Shown here: piece by piece, positions 1 to 11,245 of the stretch
How positions within the stretch are numbered: the first letter of the stretch is position 1
Layout: each line of letters begins with the position of its first letter
NCBI GenBank assembly: GCA_015478945.1
Contig: JABUQX010078819.1
Coordinates: 1 to 34,410 of the forward strand
DNA length: 34,410 bases
Source: Trachelipus rathkii
Taxonomy: Eukaryota > Arthropoda > Malacostraca > Isopoda > Trachelipodidae
Reading direction: 5' to 3'
Made by a program: the position numbers and the translations under genes
The notes under the pieces: model-generated
Databases searched by the model: none
Seen by the model: only the letters and a program-made list of their open reading frames with translations
Told to the model about the DNA's origin: nothing

Positions 1-1571
1 TTGTGCTACCGCGGCGAAGTCCTTTATGAGGAAGCGAAAATAAGAAAAGAAACCAAGTAAACTCTGTGTCTCCTTCACATTCGTAGGAGGGACGAAACTC
101 TTCATTGTTTCTACCTTGGCCGGGTCTGGACTAATTCCATCTCTTCCTATCTTGAATCCCAGGTATAAAACTGATGATTGTAGGAAGCTACACTTGGATA
201 ATTTTATTCTAAGCTTATTTTCTCTGAAAGCGGCGAGCCCTTTTTTCAAATTTTCAAAATGTTTAATTTTCCCTTTTTTCACTTATCCTTCGTCTAGATA
301 GACTTGTGCTACAGGCCCTAGCAGATGGTTTAAGGCCATAGTCATTGTACGAGCATAAATGCTTGGAGCATTCTTATGGCCTAACATCAAGCGAGTGGGG
401 CACCAAAGGCCCTTCCTGGTCCTAAACGCCATCAGCTTTTGCGTCTCCTCTTCTATCTCTAGTGCATTGTATGCATCTAATAAATCTACGGATGTAAACA
501 CGGTATTACCCCCTAGGGATGTAAAAATCTCGTCGATCGAAGGCAAAGGAAACACGTCCTGAACGCTATGGGAGTTGAGGTACCTGTAATCCAAACACAC
601 TCTAGGCTTTGAACTGTTCTTTTTAGCCACCACCAGTAACGGGGACGAGTGGGGGCTATAACAGGCTTTGATGTAACCCTTCTTCAGCGCGGAAAGTCGG
701 TGAAATCATCGATGTCCTGCAAATATCTGTGCGTGTAGATCGGTAGCTGTTTTTTACGAAAAGATGACCTTAGGGGCAATTCTGGTAATAGCTCAATCTT
801 TGAATTTTCTGAAGCGAGCAGATGGGACAGATCATCATCATAGTGCCATACGTCATGGTAAGTCCATGAGGAGCTCAGCAATTCCTTCAATTTTGTTTGT
901 AGGTTGCTTGGTTTTGAGAAGACAAATTTCCGCATCTTCTTTTTGACATCTTCTCTTCAATGATTTCTTTGTATATATACTCGCCTAACTCTGTCCTTCG
1001 TAAGACCTTTTTGAGCAGGAGTAGCTACATTCGCAGAAGGCTGTTCTCTGGCTGCTCCTTTATCCCTCGCTGTGCCTCTCTTGTTGCGTTCGAGCGCTAA
1101 TAATATCGGATTACCCTTTCCTAGATTCCACACTTTATTAGATTAAAAGGATTTGTCACTCAAATTTATATAACTGAGGATAACTGTTATTATCCCTCCT
1201 GGACTAATTGTAGTTATTGCCAACGTACAAGGGTCCGGTTTCGTGAAAGCTGGTGTCATTATGCACATTCGCTCCAGTTCGAAATCCTCTTGAGTTTCCG
1301 GTCGGAGTTTTAGATATCCGCATGAATTACTAGGCAAAACAGTCTTCTCAATTACTATTCAAATTTATCTTAAATTCTTCATCCATCATCAAATAACCAT
1401 CTTCTCCATGGTCATTGTTCTCAAAAATTCCCAATTCTTCGGATTTGCCCAAATTTTATTCTCAAAATCTGAGGTGTGGTGTGCTTGAGTTTGGGGTCTG
1501 CCCCTTCTGGAATCACAGCGCTTGGGATGAGTTGAGGGGGTATGCAGCTGTTTCCGCGTCTGATCCTCCAT
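1..1571 (-). pseudogene. Ty3/gypsy-type pol remnant (reverse transcriptase), runs off the window edge
   Basis: Read on the minus strand, this is a decayed retrotransposon pol. Positions 633-283 carry reverse transcriptase blocks: a VCLDYRYLN motif, a VDLLDAYNALEI block around the first catalytic Asp, and a degenerate YLDEG where the family has YLDD. A stop codon follows that motif. Beyond it the frame continues to base 1 with a typical KCSFLQSSVLYLGF block and the SLLGFFSYFRFLIKDF connection region. Upstream, 935-684 matches the segment before the RT in another frame, and 1337-1143 resembles the region just before RT. Frameshifts between these blocks, the stop, and the altered catalytic Asp show it is dead. 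Gypsy assignment rests on these motifs; the clade is not resolved. Confidence 0.8.
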
Positions 1572-3515
1572 TCACCTTGTCTGTTCTTCCAACTTGAAGT
1601 TTTCTCGTTCAGGGGCGAATTTCCGCTATCTCTTTTCCGTTGTCTAGGCCTTGCTGCTTAGGCGAATTTCGCGCTACCGGACCTGTCTTTTCCCCTTGGT
1701 GGAACGTATCAGATCTGGACACCTTTCACGTATAGGATTCGTTACGGTTTCAACGCGGCGTGTTGCGTTATTAGTATTTTGTGTTTATACTGGAATCTTG
1801 GCATGGCGTGCGGCTTCTCTTGTTGTCTCTCTATAGTGTGGATAGAAGATTGCGTTTTTTGGTGCGTTGGCGGTCGTGTTGGTGTGTGTGTGAGGTGTGA
1901 GGTGGTCGGCGTCTCTTGAGTGTATTATAAGTGAGTGTCTGGTGGATCTGCAGCATCGATGTATTTCGTTGTGGTTTGCGGAGAGAGGTTGTAGGTTCGA
2001 ATCCTTGTTCTCCCCTCTAAGGCCCTCGGTCGCTGGCTGTAATTTTCTGGTTCTTGAGGCCTCTTATTCTTTAAGATTGTCTCATATATGTTATTGGTAA
2101 ATATGTCTAAAACCAAATAAATTCCGAGTGATCCGGCAAAGATTGGAACGTTCTGTATAGCGTCTCTGTCTTTCTCTTGGTGGAGCGAGTTCTTTGTTTC
2201 AATAGTTATGGGAAAGGTGTAGACAAACATTGCTACCCGTAAGTGATAGTATAATATTGGGTTGTGTTCTGGCCGAGGTTGCTGTATGCTTTGCGTGCTG
2301 TTGGTCGTCTATCTGTTTTTGTTATGCGATTCTGTGAGTGAGAAGGTAGTGATGGTTAATGTCCTTTCATCGTAGGTCGAACAGATATGAACTGTTATGT
2401 TCTCCCTTTCATGCCGGTTGGCAGTGTGATTGGTTCGAGGTGTAGTTCGGCTCTCGTGGTATTGTGCTTGTTTGTTCTTAATTTTCTGTGGGTGTTTTGT
2501 GTGATAGGTGCTTATGTGTGTGTATAAAGTGTTCCATCGTGCTTTTTCGCAATGTTTGTTGATTCGGGTGCGTGTGATCTAAGTGTATTGGTGATATCTG
2601 GACTGGGTGAGTAGTGTCCGTTGGTGTCGTAAACGTCTATTGGGTCCTCGTTTGTTGCCTCCCTACTACTGCATCGATGGGACGAGCAAGATACTGTACA
2701 TTCGTTGTAAAAGTGTCGTCCCACGCATAAATGGTTGCTGTATGTGGGTTGCGCTTCTACTTTCTTTTTTTCCTCCATAACTTCCATTTTTTCCTCGCCC
2801 TAGTCTTGTAAAGTTCTTTTTCAACACGTTCTTCTCTCTTTTGCCGATTCTAGAAATTTGTCTTTCTCTGTTCCTATCGGCTGAGGGATTGAGAAAGTTG
2901 CACGGCTTCATGTGTATCTCATCACTCATATCTCGACTTTCTTCATGGTGAGGTGTCTCGAAAGTCTTTTCGGGTGTGGCTCTCGAGTGCCACATTACTC
3001 TCGGTTGTAGTTTGTGTCGCGATGGCAGGAGGCTTGTTACCTTTGAGCCTTTTCTTGGAATTAGGTTGCTAGGGTGGGTGTGCCTCGCTGTCTTGGTGTG
3101 TGTGATATACTCTTGGCTTTTCTCTCGTCCTTATCCTTTGTCCCAATATCAACTATTTGCTAATTGTTATGGAGTGAACCTGTGAGCTCATATAGTTTCG
3201 TGGGGTCTGGTCTGCCAGGGCGTTGCTCTCCTGTCTGTATCATCTCTTAGGGTTGTGTCTGACTCCTGGGGTCCGGTGCGTTTGGAGTTATGTTGGTGGT
3301 CGCTATTTGGTCTCTTAGTGGTGTCTTTAGCGGCAGGTAAGTGGGTTTTGTGTCCTATTCCCAGCTGGCATGCTTGGGACTAGTGGTCGACGTCGTCAGT
3401 GTAGGCTATTGTTGGTGAGGGGTGTTGGTTGTATCGAGCTCTGGATGTTCTCTTAACTCTGGGCGGAACATCTTCTTTAAGAAGACCTTAAAACTCGGTG
3501 TAACATACCCTGTCT
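1572..3515. other. No recognisable gene between gag and pol remnants
   Basis: About 1.9 kb of T/G-rich sequence separates the pol and gag remnants. Short open frames occur but show no family motif. It may be an insertion into the retroelement or a highly decayed part of it. A tRNA-like B box lies near 1990-2000. Confidence 0.5.
1935..2015 (+). other. Possible tRNA-derived SINE head
   Basis: A good pol III B box (GGTTCGAATCC, near 1993) sits about 50 bases after a weak A-box-like TGGTGGATCTG. No cloverleaf could be closed and no poly(A) tail is obvious, so this is tentative. Confidence 0.3.
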
Positions 3516-5163
3516 TCACCTCTTCTCTTTTCTTTTGAAAAGAAAAGTATTACTCAATTTTACCTCATCTCTCCTCCTTTGAGGAGTGTAGCTGGTTCTC
3601 ACCTCCTCCCTTCTCTTCTCCTCGTACCTTGGCTCTCTATTGTCCCGGTATGAATTATTAACTCCAACCCTCTGTCTCCCTCCCGATTCCTCTTTGGCCA
3701 TGAACACCCTAGTGGTGCGGACCTCACTTGGCCTTCTATTCTCATCTTTTAATAAAGCTCCATTTGAAATTTGAGATAATTTTTCTATCAATTCAATTAA
3801 ACTCATCTCTGTAATCGAATACCCTGAGGATCTTTTCTCGTAATCTGTCTCCATCTCTTCTTTCATTTATGTTTTGAATGATCTTTCCTGTAACCAAAAT
3901 GTTTATCTGCCTTGAGTTAAACATTGCTTTATCATCCAGATCGTGAAGGCGGCTCTGATATTTCCATAACCGGTCTTTCAACTCTAACACAAAATCAGTG
4001 AAGATTGAATCTCTCTCTCTTCTATATTCTAAAAAGTCCAACCAGAGCTCGAAGATCGTTTTCTTCTCTTCCGGTTGTAAAAAAGTTTTTAACTGGGCGA
4101 GAAAATCTTCTAATCTGGTGAATTTTGAAAAACTATTTTCTCGGAGCACGTATTTTCTGGCCTCGCTGTTCTGGTCTGATGATATTGCCGACTTTGCAAA
4201 GGTGATCTTTTGACTTTCAGTTAAAGGACCTAAAGCATCTAGCTTCTCATTCAAAGAAGTGACGAAGTCTGGGTATAAGATTCCTTTCCATGTTCTTGTT
4301 TTCAAATGTTTGCCAAATAATTTCAAATTTTCGGGAATCGTTGGGAAAGCGGTGTTAAACAGATTAGTTGGGTAATAGGGGGCTCCAATTTGTTGTGGAG
4401 GCATATAGGGGTAACCTTGCCACACTCCAGGGTAAGAATGGAACTGGTTAGGCATGGTGTAATTGCCAGGTGGCATGCCTGTGTAATAAGGAGGTGGGGG
4501 CATCGTCCCCGTTGGTAAAAACCCATAATTTGAGGTGTTCTGTCCTGCTGGAGCACCTTCGTTGGTGTTTCCTCCCATAACTCCTCCTGTGAGGACGCTG
4601 GTTTGTTGTTGAGCGTTGTTAGGCCCAGCAGGGGTTTGGGCCGATCCTATGGCTTGGTTCTGGATCGGTGGGGGCCCGTCGGGTCCCCATGGGGAGGTGT
4701 TCGGTATTTCGGCACCCTCCCACTTGCTTTCATTGAGGTTATGAGTTTCGAATCCACCCCAATTTCTACGAACTTTCTTTTTAGTAGTAGTGTCAACAGT
4801 AGCAGGCTTTAGCTGTAGATTCAATGTGTTGTCCAAAGCAACCGTTTTTTGCATGTATGGTGGAGTTTCAACCCGTGGGGGAGGGGCTCCCTCCCTTACT
4901 ACTTGGGATGTCTGGCTAAGAAGAGCGGTGTAGGGGTTCTGACCGGCCCTTGGTTCCACAGGAGTTAGGATGGGGGTAATCCCTAGGGGAGCTCGTTCCC
5001 CTTTTTGGGTTATGGGCGTTTCATCTCCGCCCCCCCTCCGTTTGCCTGATCTGGATTATGACCTCCGTCACTACTACCCTCATTCACTTCAAGATGCTCT
5101 TCATCTCTCTCTTCGTCAGCAGCACCGTTATCTCCTATCTCCGAAATCTTTTTCCCGCCCATT
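3516..5163 (-). pseudogene. LTR retrotransposon gag-like remnant
   Basis: On the minus strand an acidic N-terminal segment (5163-5010) is followed in another frame by about 390 codons (to 3793) and then by a third frame (3866-3516). The middle part has a Pro/Gly/Tyr-rich N-terminal half and then a helical Gag capsid-like region. That region includes a TRTWKGILYPDFVTSLNEKL stretch and a block resembling the major-homology area (KKTIFELWLDFLEYRRERDS). The last frame is Arg/Lys-rich and may be a nucleocapsid-like tail, but no CCHC zinc knuckle is visible. It lies just upstream, in the minus direction, of the pol remnant, so the two are probably one element. At least two frameshifts break it. Confidence 0.65.
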
Positions 5164-5289
5164 TTGTTTTTTCGTATCAAAAAATAATGGCACAATAGAC
5201 TGTAAAGCACTTAACTATCTCTACTGTATGCGCGCTAAAGCAGTGTCAACTAGTGTTAGAACTATAAATGTTGTCTGCGGACCCTCTTG

Positions 5290-5618
5290 ATACTACTATT
5301 ATATATATATATTATTATATATTATATATATTATATATATATATATATATATATTTATGTAGAATTTTACTAAATTGCGAAAAATAGTTGTAGGTGGTTC
5401 CCAATATTTAACCTATAATGTCAAACTGGTGGAAAACTCAACAGAAAAAATGTTGTCCGCAGATCTCATATGCTACTACTTCTACTACTCAGACTATCTT
5501 TTTTTACTACTATGCGATGTTTATTTCACCTAATTGAGGTGTTTTAAACAGAAAATCTTCATAAAATTTTTTCGTTTTTTCCCCAACTTAATTGTCCCGC
5601 TATATATATATATATAAG

Positions 5619-5672
<54 letters not shown>

Positions 5673-5898
5673 CTATTATATATATTATATATATATATAT
5701 AATATATATATATATGATCTATATCTTAAAAATTATCTTAATTTTAATTAGCGTTTGGGATTGGGGCTTTCTCAGGCTTTTCCTGATCAGCAAAATGTGG
5801 GGTTAGATAATCTGGGGGGGATACCTCTATACGAGTATGGATATATATATATATATATATAATTATATATATATATATTATATATATATATTATATAA

Positions 5899-5937
<39 letters not shown>

Positions 5938-6071
5938 TTAAAATTATTTATCACTTATCTTAAGCCCCCGTAGTAGGTTTCCATAAAAATCCATCAGCGT
6001 ATGTCTGGACACACAAATACAAGTAGATACATACATATATAATATATATATATAATATATAATTATAATAT

Positions 6072-6138
<67 letters not shown>

Positions 6139-6150
6139 ATATATAATATA
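5290..6150. repeat. Cluster of (TA)n microsatellites
   Basis: Long TA tracts occur at about 5300-5355, 5600-5715, 5840-5935 and 6040-6150, separated by short unique AT-rich sequence. A loosely repeated segment starting TGTTGTC near 5269 and 5450 was seen. No gene is visible. Confidence 0.9.
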
Positions 6151-6792
6151 AAGTGGGTTGAAATAGCTTCAAAGAGAAAGAAAGGAAGAAATCTTCCGTT
6201 TCAAGGATTTTTTTTTTTTTTTGTTTCTAATGCTGCTCAAAAGTAGGTAACTTTTGGCGGAGCTTGAACGAAATGTTTACATTAAGCGCATTCCAATGCT
6301 TCAAGTCGGTTGGTCGGTCAAGTTCGATTTCTCTCGGCGACTCCGGCTTCGATTTTACGGAAACACTTCTTGCTCAAAAAAAAAAACTCCGACAAAACGA
6401 ACAATTTTTGTGAGGCAATGGCTTTGGAATTCCCTCCTGATTTTTTCCTTTCGACTTCTGCACTTTTCAACGCTGTTGCTAAGTTAAAGAAAAAGGAAAG
6501 GATGAAGGAGGAGATGAAGGAATATAGGATAATTAGTTATTATCTTCCCCGGTTCTCCCCAATTTAAAAAAAATATGTTTTTAACCTTAATTCGCTTTAC
6601 GCGGTACAATATGACATTCATTTAGGAAATATTTAAAATTTGACAAAATGGACATAGATTAATTATCATTAATTATTAATTATTATACTAATTAGTGTGG
6701 AAATATTTTTCCAAACTAATAGTAATTATTTATATAGTGTGGTTGAATAACGATGCAAGGCCTTGATCATCTCTTTCAACCTTCACCATGTA

Positions 6793-6824
<32 letters not shown>

Positions 6825-7100
6825 TAATAATAATAATTAAATCAAAAATTTTCCTCTTTCTTGGAAGAAAGTTTTCAATTTAATTGACAAAGGCCATAAA
6901 AGGAATAATGCGAATGTTTGGTAGCCCAGGTGTCATTCACGTTATCCACAGATATGCAAATAATGGACAAAATAGTAATAATAATAATAAAAAATAATAA
7001 TAATAATAAAAAATCAAAAAAATTTTATTGCTAAAAGTTGGTTGAATAACAATAAATTTTTTTTTATATTTTTTTTTTTATAGAGAGCTCTCTTTTTTAT
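6151..7100. other. Non-coding AT-rich stretch, no recognisable gene
   Basis: It contains (AAT)n runs at about 6796-6838 and 6979-7010. A short unrecognised open frame from an ATG at 6418 runs to 6567; it has a Lys/Glu-rich centre and no family match. It could be a chance frame or a host exon. Confidence 0.4.
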
Positions 7101-7103
7101 TAT

Positions 7104-7151
<48 letters not shown>

Positions 7152-7170
7152 AAATATATATATATATAAC

Positions 7171-7430
7171 TAGATGGTCTTCGAGGTTCGATTGCTTGTT
7201 GGCAATTAAAGTTAATTGTATGCATCTCTCGATGCTGCCGTATAAGTAGAGGCATCTGAGTCGTGGGGCGTCGGTCCGGGGTTCGGACCCTTGAAACGTC
7301 ATCTGACAATATTTCATCTCGGAAGTAACGGAACGGGAAATCCTCGGCTTCAGGTTGCCAATATGGAAATTTTCTCCAATTGTTGATTCGACTCAGCACA
7401 CAGGGCAAAAAACGAGTCTTCTACAGCAAA
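7171..7430 (+). other. Possible degenerate tRNA-related repeat
   Basis: A B-box-like GGTTCGGACCC near 7277 lies after a short purine-rich A-box-like stretch in a GC-richer island between TA tracts. Only the B box is convincing. Confidence 0.2.
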
Positions 7431-7930
7431 GTTTTATTTTGCCACTCTGGTGGACTTCTAACCATTAAACAGACTCAGTAAAAATCGCCTAAAAACATCA
7501 TATAAAAAATTAGAAACATATAATGGGAATAATACAAAACTCATTAATCATACAATTAATTAAACACTTTTATAATGTTGACAATTTTCCATATTTAGCA
7601 GTTCTGAAGATGATTACATCATAGCTCATTTGTGATTAACATTTACATGCATTTATATTTTGTACAATAAAATTCTCATTTTTAACCTTTATAATTTACA
7701 ACGTATTATGAATAGTAGATTATTTTAATACTCTTTGCTATAATTAATTTGATTATACATGTTTCCTACCTCTTACTTATGTAGAATTTCTCTCTTTACG
7801 CAAAGTGGAATTCTCTCATCTCTAATGGCTCGAGAGATTTACATCCAGCATTTGGAAATAATATTTAAAAATAACTGTAAATAAAGTTTAAACTAATACA
7901 TACATATATATAATTATATGGCCAATATAA
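7431..7930. other. No gene seen
   Basis: Unique AT-rich DNA between microsatellites; no coding or RNA signal was recognised. Confidence 0.5.
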
Positions 7931-7944
7931 TTATATAATCAGTA

Positions 7945-8325
<381 letters not shown>

Positions 8326-8594
8326 AGCATAGGGCTCTATAGGTTTACATTTATATCACAATCACCAAAACATCTTGATAGTTTGACTAGCCACAGGGAA
8401 CTGATGCGAGCTCCTTGTAACCGAGAGGAAACGACCAGCGTCCATCTCATTTACAAGGCCATACCTGTAAGTATTGCGTTGGCTTGCAAGCGAAAGGATT
8501 TTTTAAAGTATGACGCATTCTAATTTTCACAAATGCATAGCTTACCAAATTTGGTATGCATTCGAAGTAAAGAGTAATTGTGAGGCAATTACGA

Positions 8595-9508
<914 letters not shown>

Positions 9509-9601
9509 AAGTAGTATGTAAAACGGGGCTACCAGCACACTTGCTCCCTTCGGTCGCAAATATGCTGGTAGACGCTTCGCTCCCCGTTTTACATACTACT
9601 T
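9509..9601. repeat. Left-end long fold-back hairpin
   Basis: The arms 9509-9528 (AAGTAGTATGTAAAACGGGG) and 9582-9601 are perfect reverse complements. Inside them a second stem pairs CTACCAGCA (9529-9537) with TGCTGGTAG (9563-9571), then TTGC with GCAA around a TCCCTTCGGTC loop. A 10-base bulge (ACGCTTCGCT) lies only on the right arm. The structure resembles a viral telomere hairpin. The first 28 bases recur in direct orientation at 25972-25999. Confidence 0.85.
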
Positions 9602-9634
9602 GTAAAGGTTGGTTTACGTGTGTGAGATTGGAAA
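9582..9634 (+). repeat. Left terminal inverted repeat
   Basis: It matches the reverse complement of 25939-25991 at about 48 of 53 positions. The outermost 29 bases, from CCCCGTTTTACATACTACTT on, are identical. Confidence 0.85.
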
Positions 9635-10020
9635 GATATTTTAGTCGGTGAAGATGTGATATACATATTTATTTAATTTTGCTACCAGGTGTTCCATCGC
9701 TTTGGTCTCTGAGCAGTTTGCCTACTAGTTACATAAAATTTTATAAGGAAAGTTTTATAGAGAGTCAAAGGATCTTTAATTTTACTTTTATGTAAATTTT
9801 TAATAAAAATAATATTTGAAAAGTTATGAGGATATACATTAATAAATAGCCACCCTATAGAAATTTTTATAGAAACAATTGTATAGAAAATTGCAAAATA
9901 AGTACATTTGCTTCTATGTGTTTTACTCCTAAAATGAATATTAATGGAACTATTTTAAAAAAATTAAAAAATAGAATATTTTAAATACAGTAAAAGTTCC
10001 AAGCACTTCGTTCTTAGTGC
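9635..10020. other. Provirus left arm, no gene seen
   Basis: AT-rich DNA between the inverted repeat and the tRNA-like sequence; no coding frame or promoter motif was recognised. Confidence 0.5.
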
Positions 10021-10097
10021 CTCTATAGCCGAGTGGATAGAGCGTTGAATTAGAGAATAAAGTTTCTGGTTCAATCCCAGACAGGATCAAGTTTTTT
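10021..10097 (+). other. tRNA-like pol III sequence inside the provirus
   Basis: It has an A-box-like TAGCCGAGTGG and a B-box-like GGTTCAATCCC. A perfect 5-bp T stem (TCTGG/CCAGA) is present, and a TTTTTT pol III terminator follows near 10092. The acceptor and D stems do not pair well, so it is a tRNA relic or tRNA-derived element, not a confident tRNA gene. Confidence 0.45.
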
Positions 10098-10125
10098 AAA
10101 TAATGATATATGAAATTTAATTAAG

Positions 10126-10274
10126 AGCAAAGAATGACAAGAAGTTGTGCACTTTCAGTGCACAGATGACGTCACAATGAATTTATAAATAATAATAATA
10201 ATAATAATAAACAGCAAAGAATGACAAGAAGTTGTGCACTTTCAGTGCACAGATGACGTCACAATGAATTTATA

Positions 10275-10313
<39 letters not shown>

Positions 10314-10468
10314 CAGCAAAGAATGACAAGAAGTTGTGCACTTTCAGTGCACAGATGACGTCACAATGAATTTATAAATAATAATAATAATAATAATATA
10401 ATAAACAGCAAAGAATGACAAGAAGTTGTGCACTTTCAGTGCACAGATGACGTCACAATGAATTTATA

Positions 10469-10545
<77 letters not shown>
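10126..10545. repeat. Tandem array with four CRE sites and hairpins
   Basis: Four units start at about 10126, 10213, 10315 and 10407. Each has a near-identical core of roughly 60 bases followed by a variable (AAT)n tail. Each core holds a stem-loop (TGTGCAC, loop TTTCA, GTGCACA) and, 3 bases later, a perfect cAMP-response-element palindrome TGACGTCA (10167, 10254, 10356, 10448). The placement at the left end suggests an enhancer or replication-control array; that role is inference. Confidence 0.8.
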
Positions 10546-10546
<1 letters not shown>

Positions 10547-10599
10547 TTAAGCAATTTAACTTAAGACATCAATGTAAAAAAATATATATATAAACCAAC

Positions 10600-10623
10600 G
10601 AGCGCATCCTTAAGGATGCGCTC
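10600..10623. repeat. GC-rich palindrome, family A copy 1
   Basis: A perfect 24-base palindrome (left arm GAGCGCATCCTT) in AT-rich DNA. It belongs to a repeat unit of about 83 bases whose AT-rich flank ends in AAACATATACAATA. Further copies lie at 10683-10706, 10912-10935 and 10995-11018. Confidence 0.9.
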
Positions 10624-10682
10624 TAAAATAAATAATAATAATATATTATTTTTTTTATTTTAAACATATACAATAAGCCAAC

Positions 10683-10706
10683 GAGCGCATCCTTAAGGAT
10701 GCGCTC
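10683..10706. repeat. GC-rich palindrome, family A copy 2
   Basis: Identical to the copy at 10600-10623, in the same flanking sequence. Confidence 0.9.
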
Positions 10707-10723
10707 TAAAATAAATAATATAT

Positions 10724-10760
10724 AAACAAGGTGGGATACGCTGTGGCCCCCACCTTGTTT
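10724..10760. repeat. GC-rich hairpin, family B, core in orientation 1
   Basis: The stem AAACAAGGTGGG pairs with its complement around a core reading ATACGCTGTGGCC. The two copies to the right (10782 and 10836) have the same stems but the core inverted. Confidence 0.9.
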
Positions 10761-10781
10761 ATAATTTAACGTAATATCGAG

Positions 10782-10810
10782 AAGGTGGGGGCCACAGCGT
10801 ATCCCACCTT
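10782..10810. repeat. GC-rich hairpin, family B, core in orientation 2 (first copy)
   Basis: This 29-base unit is the exact reverse complement of 10728-10756. It is followed by TGTTTATAATTTAACGTAAT, which is shared with the neighbouring copies. Confidence 0.9.
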
Positions 10811-10835
10811 GTTTATAATTTAACGTAATATCGAG

Positions 10836-10864
10836 AAGGTGGGGGCCACAGCGTATCCCACCTT
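10836..10864. repeat. GC-rich hairpin, family B, core in orientation 2 (second copy)
   Basis: Identical to 10782-10810 and 54 bases downstream of it. Confidence 0.9.
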
Positions 10865-10911
10865 GTTTATATATTATTTTTTTTTATTTTAAACATATAC
10901 AATAAACCATC

Positions 10912-10935
10912 GAGCGCATCCTTAAGGATGCGCTC
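10912..10935. repeat. GC-rich palindrome, family A copy 3
   Basis: Same 24-base palindrome as 10600-10623. Confidence 0.9.
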
Positions 10936-10994
10936 TAAAATAAATAATAATAATATATTATTTTTTTTATTTTAAACATATACAATAAACCATC

Positions 10995-11018
10995 GAGCGC
11001 ATCCTTAAGGATGCGCTC
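10995..11018. repeat. GC-rich palindrome, family A copy 4
   Basis: Same 24-base palindrome, directly abutting the promoter-containing tandem array that follows. Confidence 0.9.
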
Positions 11019-11021
11019 CCA

Positions 11022-11245
11022 AAATTGACTTATAATAAAAAAATCTATAATAAAATGGTAAGATCTGAGAATGAGCAAAATCCAAAATTGACTTATAATA
11101 AAAAAAATCTATAATAAAATGGTAAGATCTGAGAATGAGCAAAATCCAAAATTGACTTATAATAAAAAAAATCTATAATAAAATGGTAAGATCTGAGAAT
11201 GAGCAAAATCCAAAATTGACTTATAATAAAAAAATCTATAATAAA
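11022..11245 (+). repeat. Tandem array duplicating the polymerase promoter and start codon
   Basis: A unit of 63-64 bases is repeated so that AAATTGACTTATAATAAAAA plus TCTATAATAAAATG occurs four times, with ATGs at 11055, 11119, 11183 and 11246. Units of 64 bases put the first two ATGs out of frame with the polymerase; the third is in frame (21 extra codons) and the fourth is the likely true start. Confidence 0.85.
11213..11245 (+). promoter_or_regulatory. Polymerase gene promoter (candidate early element plus start-proximal element)
   Basis: AAATTGACTTATAATAAAAA (11213-11232) is shared exactly with the promoter region of the right-end minus-strand gene. TCTATAATAAA (11235-11245) abuts the ATG at 11246. 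Confidence 0.55.

Noticed and set aside
6254..6567. Two overlapping short frames near 6300-6567 as a host gene
   Set aside because: They show no family motif, splice evidence or conservation signal that can be judged from the sequence, so they are not called as genes.
10126..10545. CRISPR-like array of repeated units
   Set aside because: The intervals between cores are simple (AAT)n runs, not distinct spacers, and the context is eukaryotic.
11022..11041. TTGACTTATAAT resembling a bacterial -35/-10 promoter
   Set aside because: The spacing between the two boxes is far too short, and the setting is a eukaryotic virus-like element.
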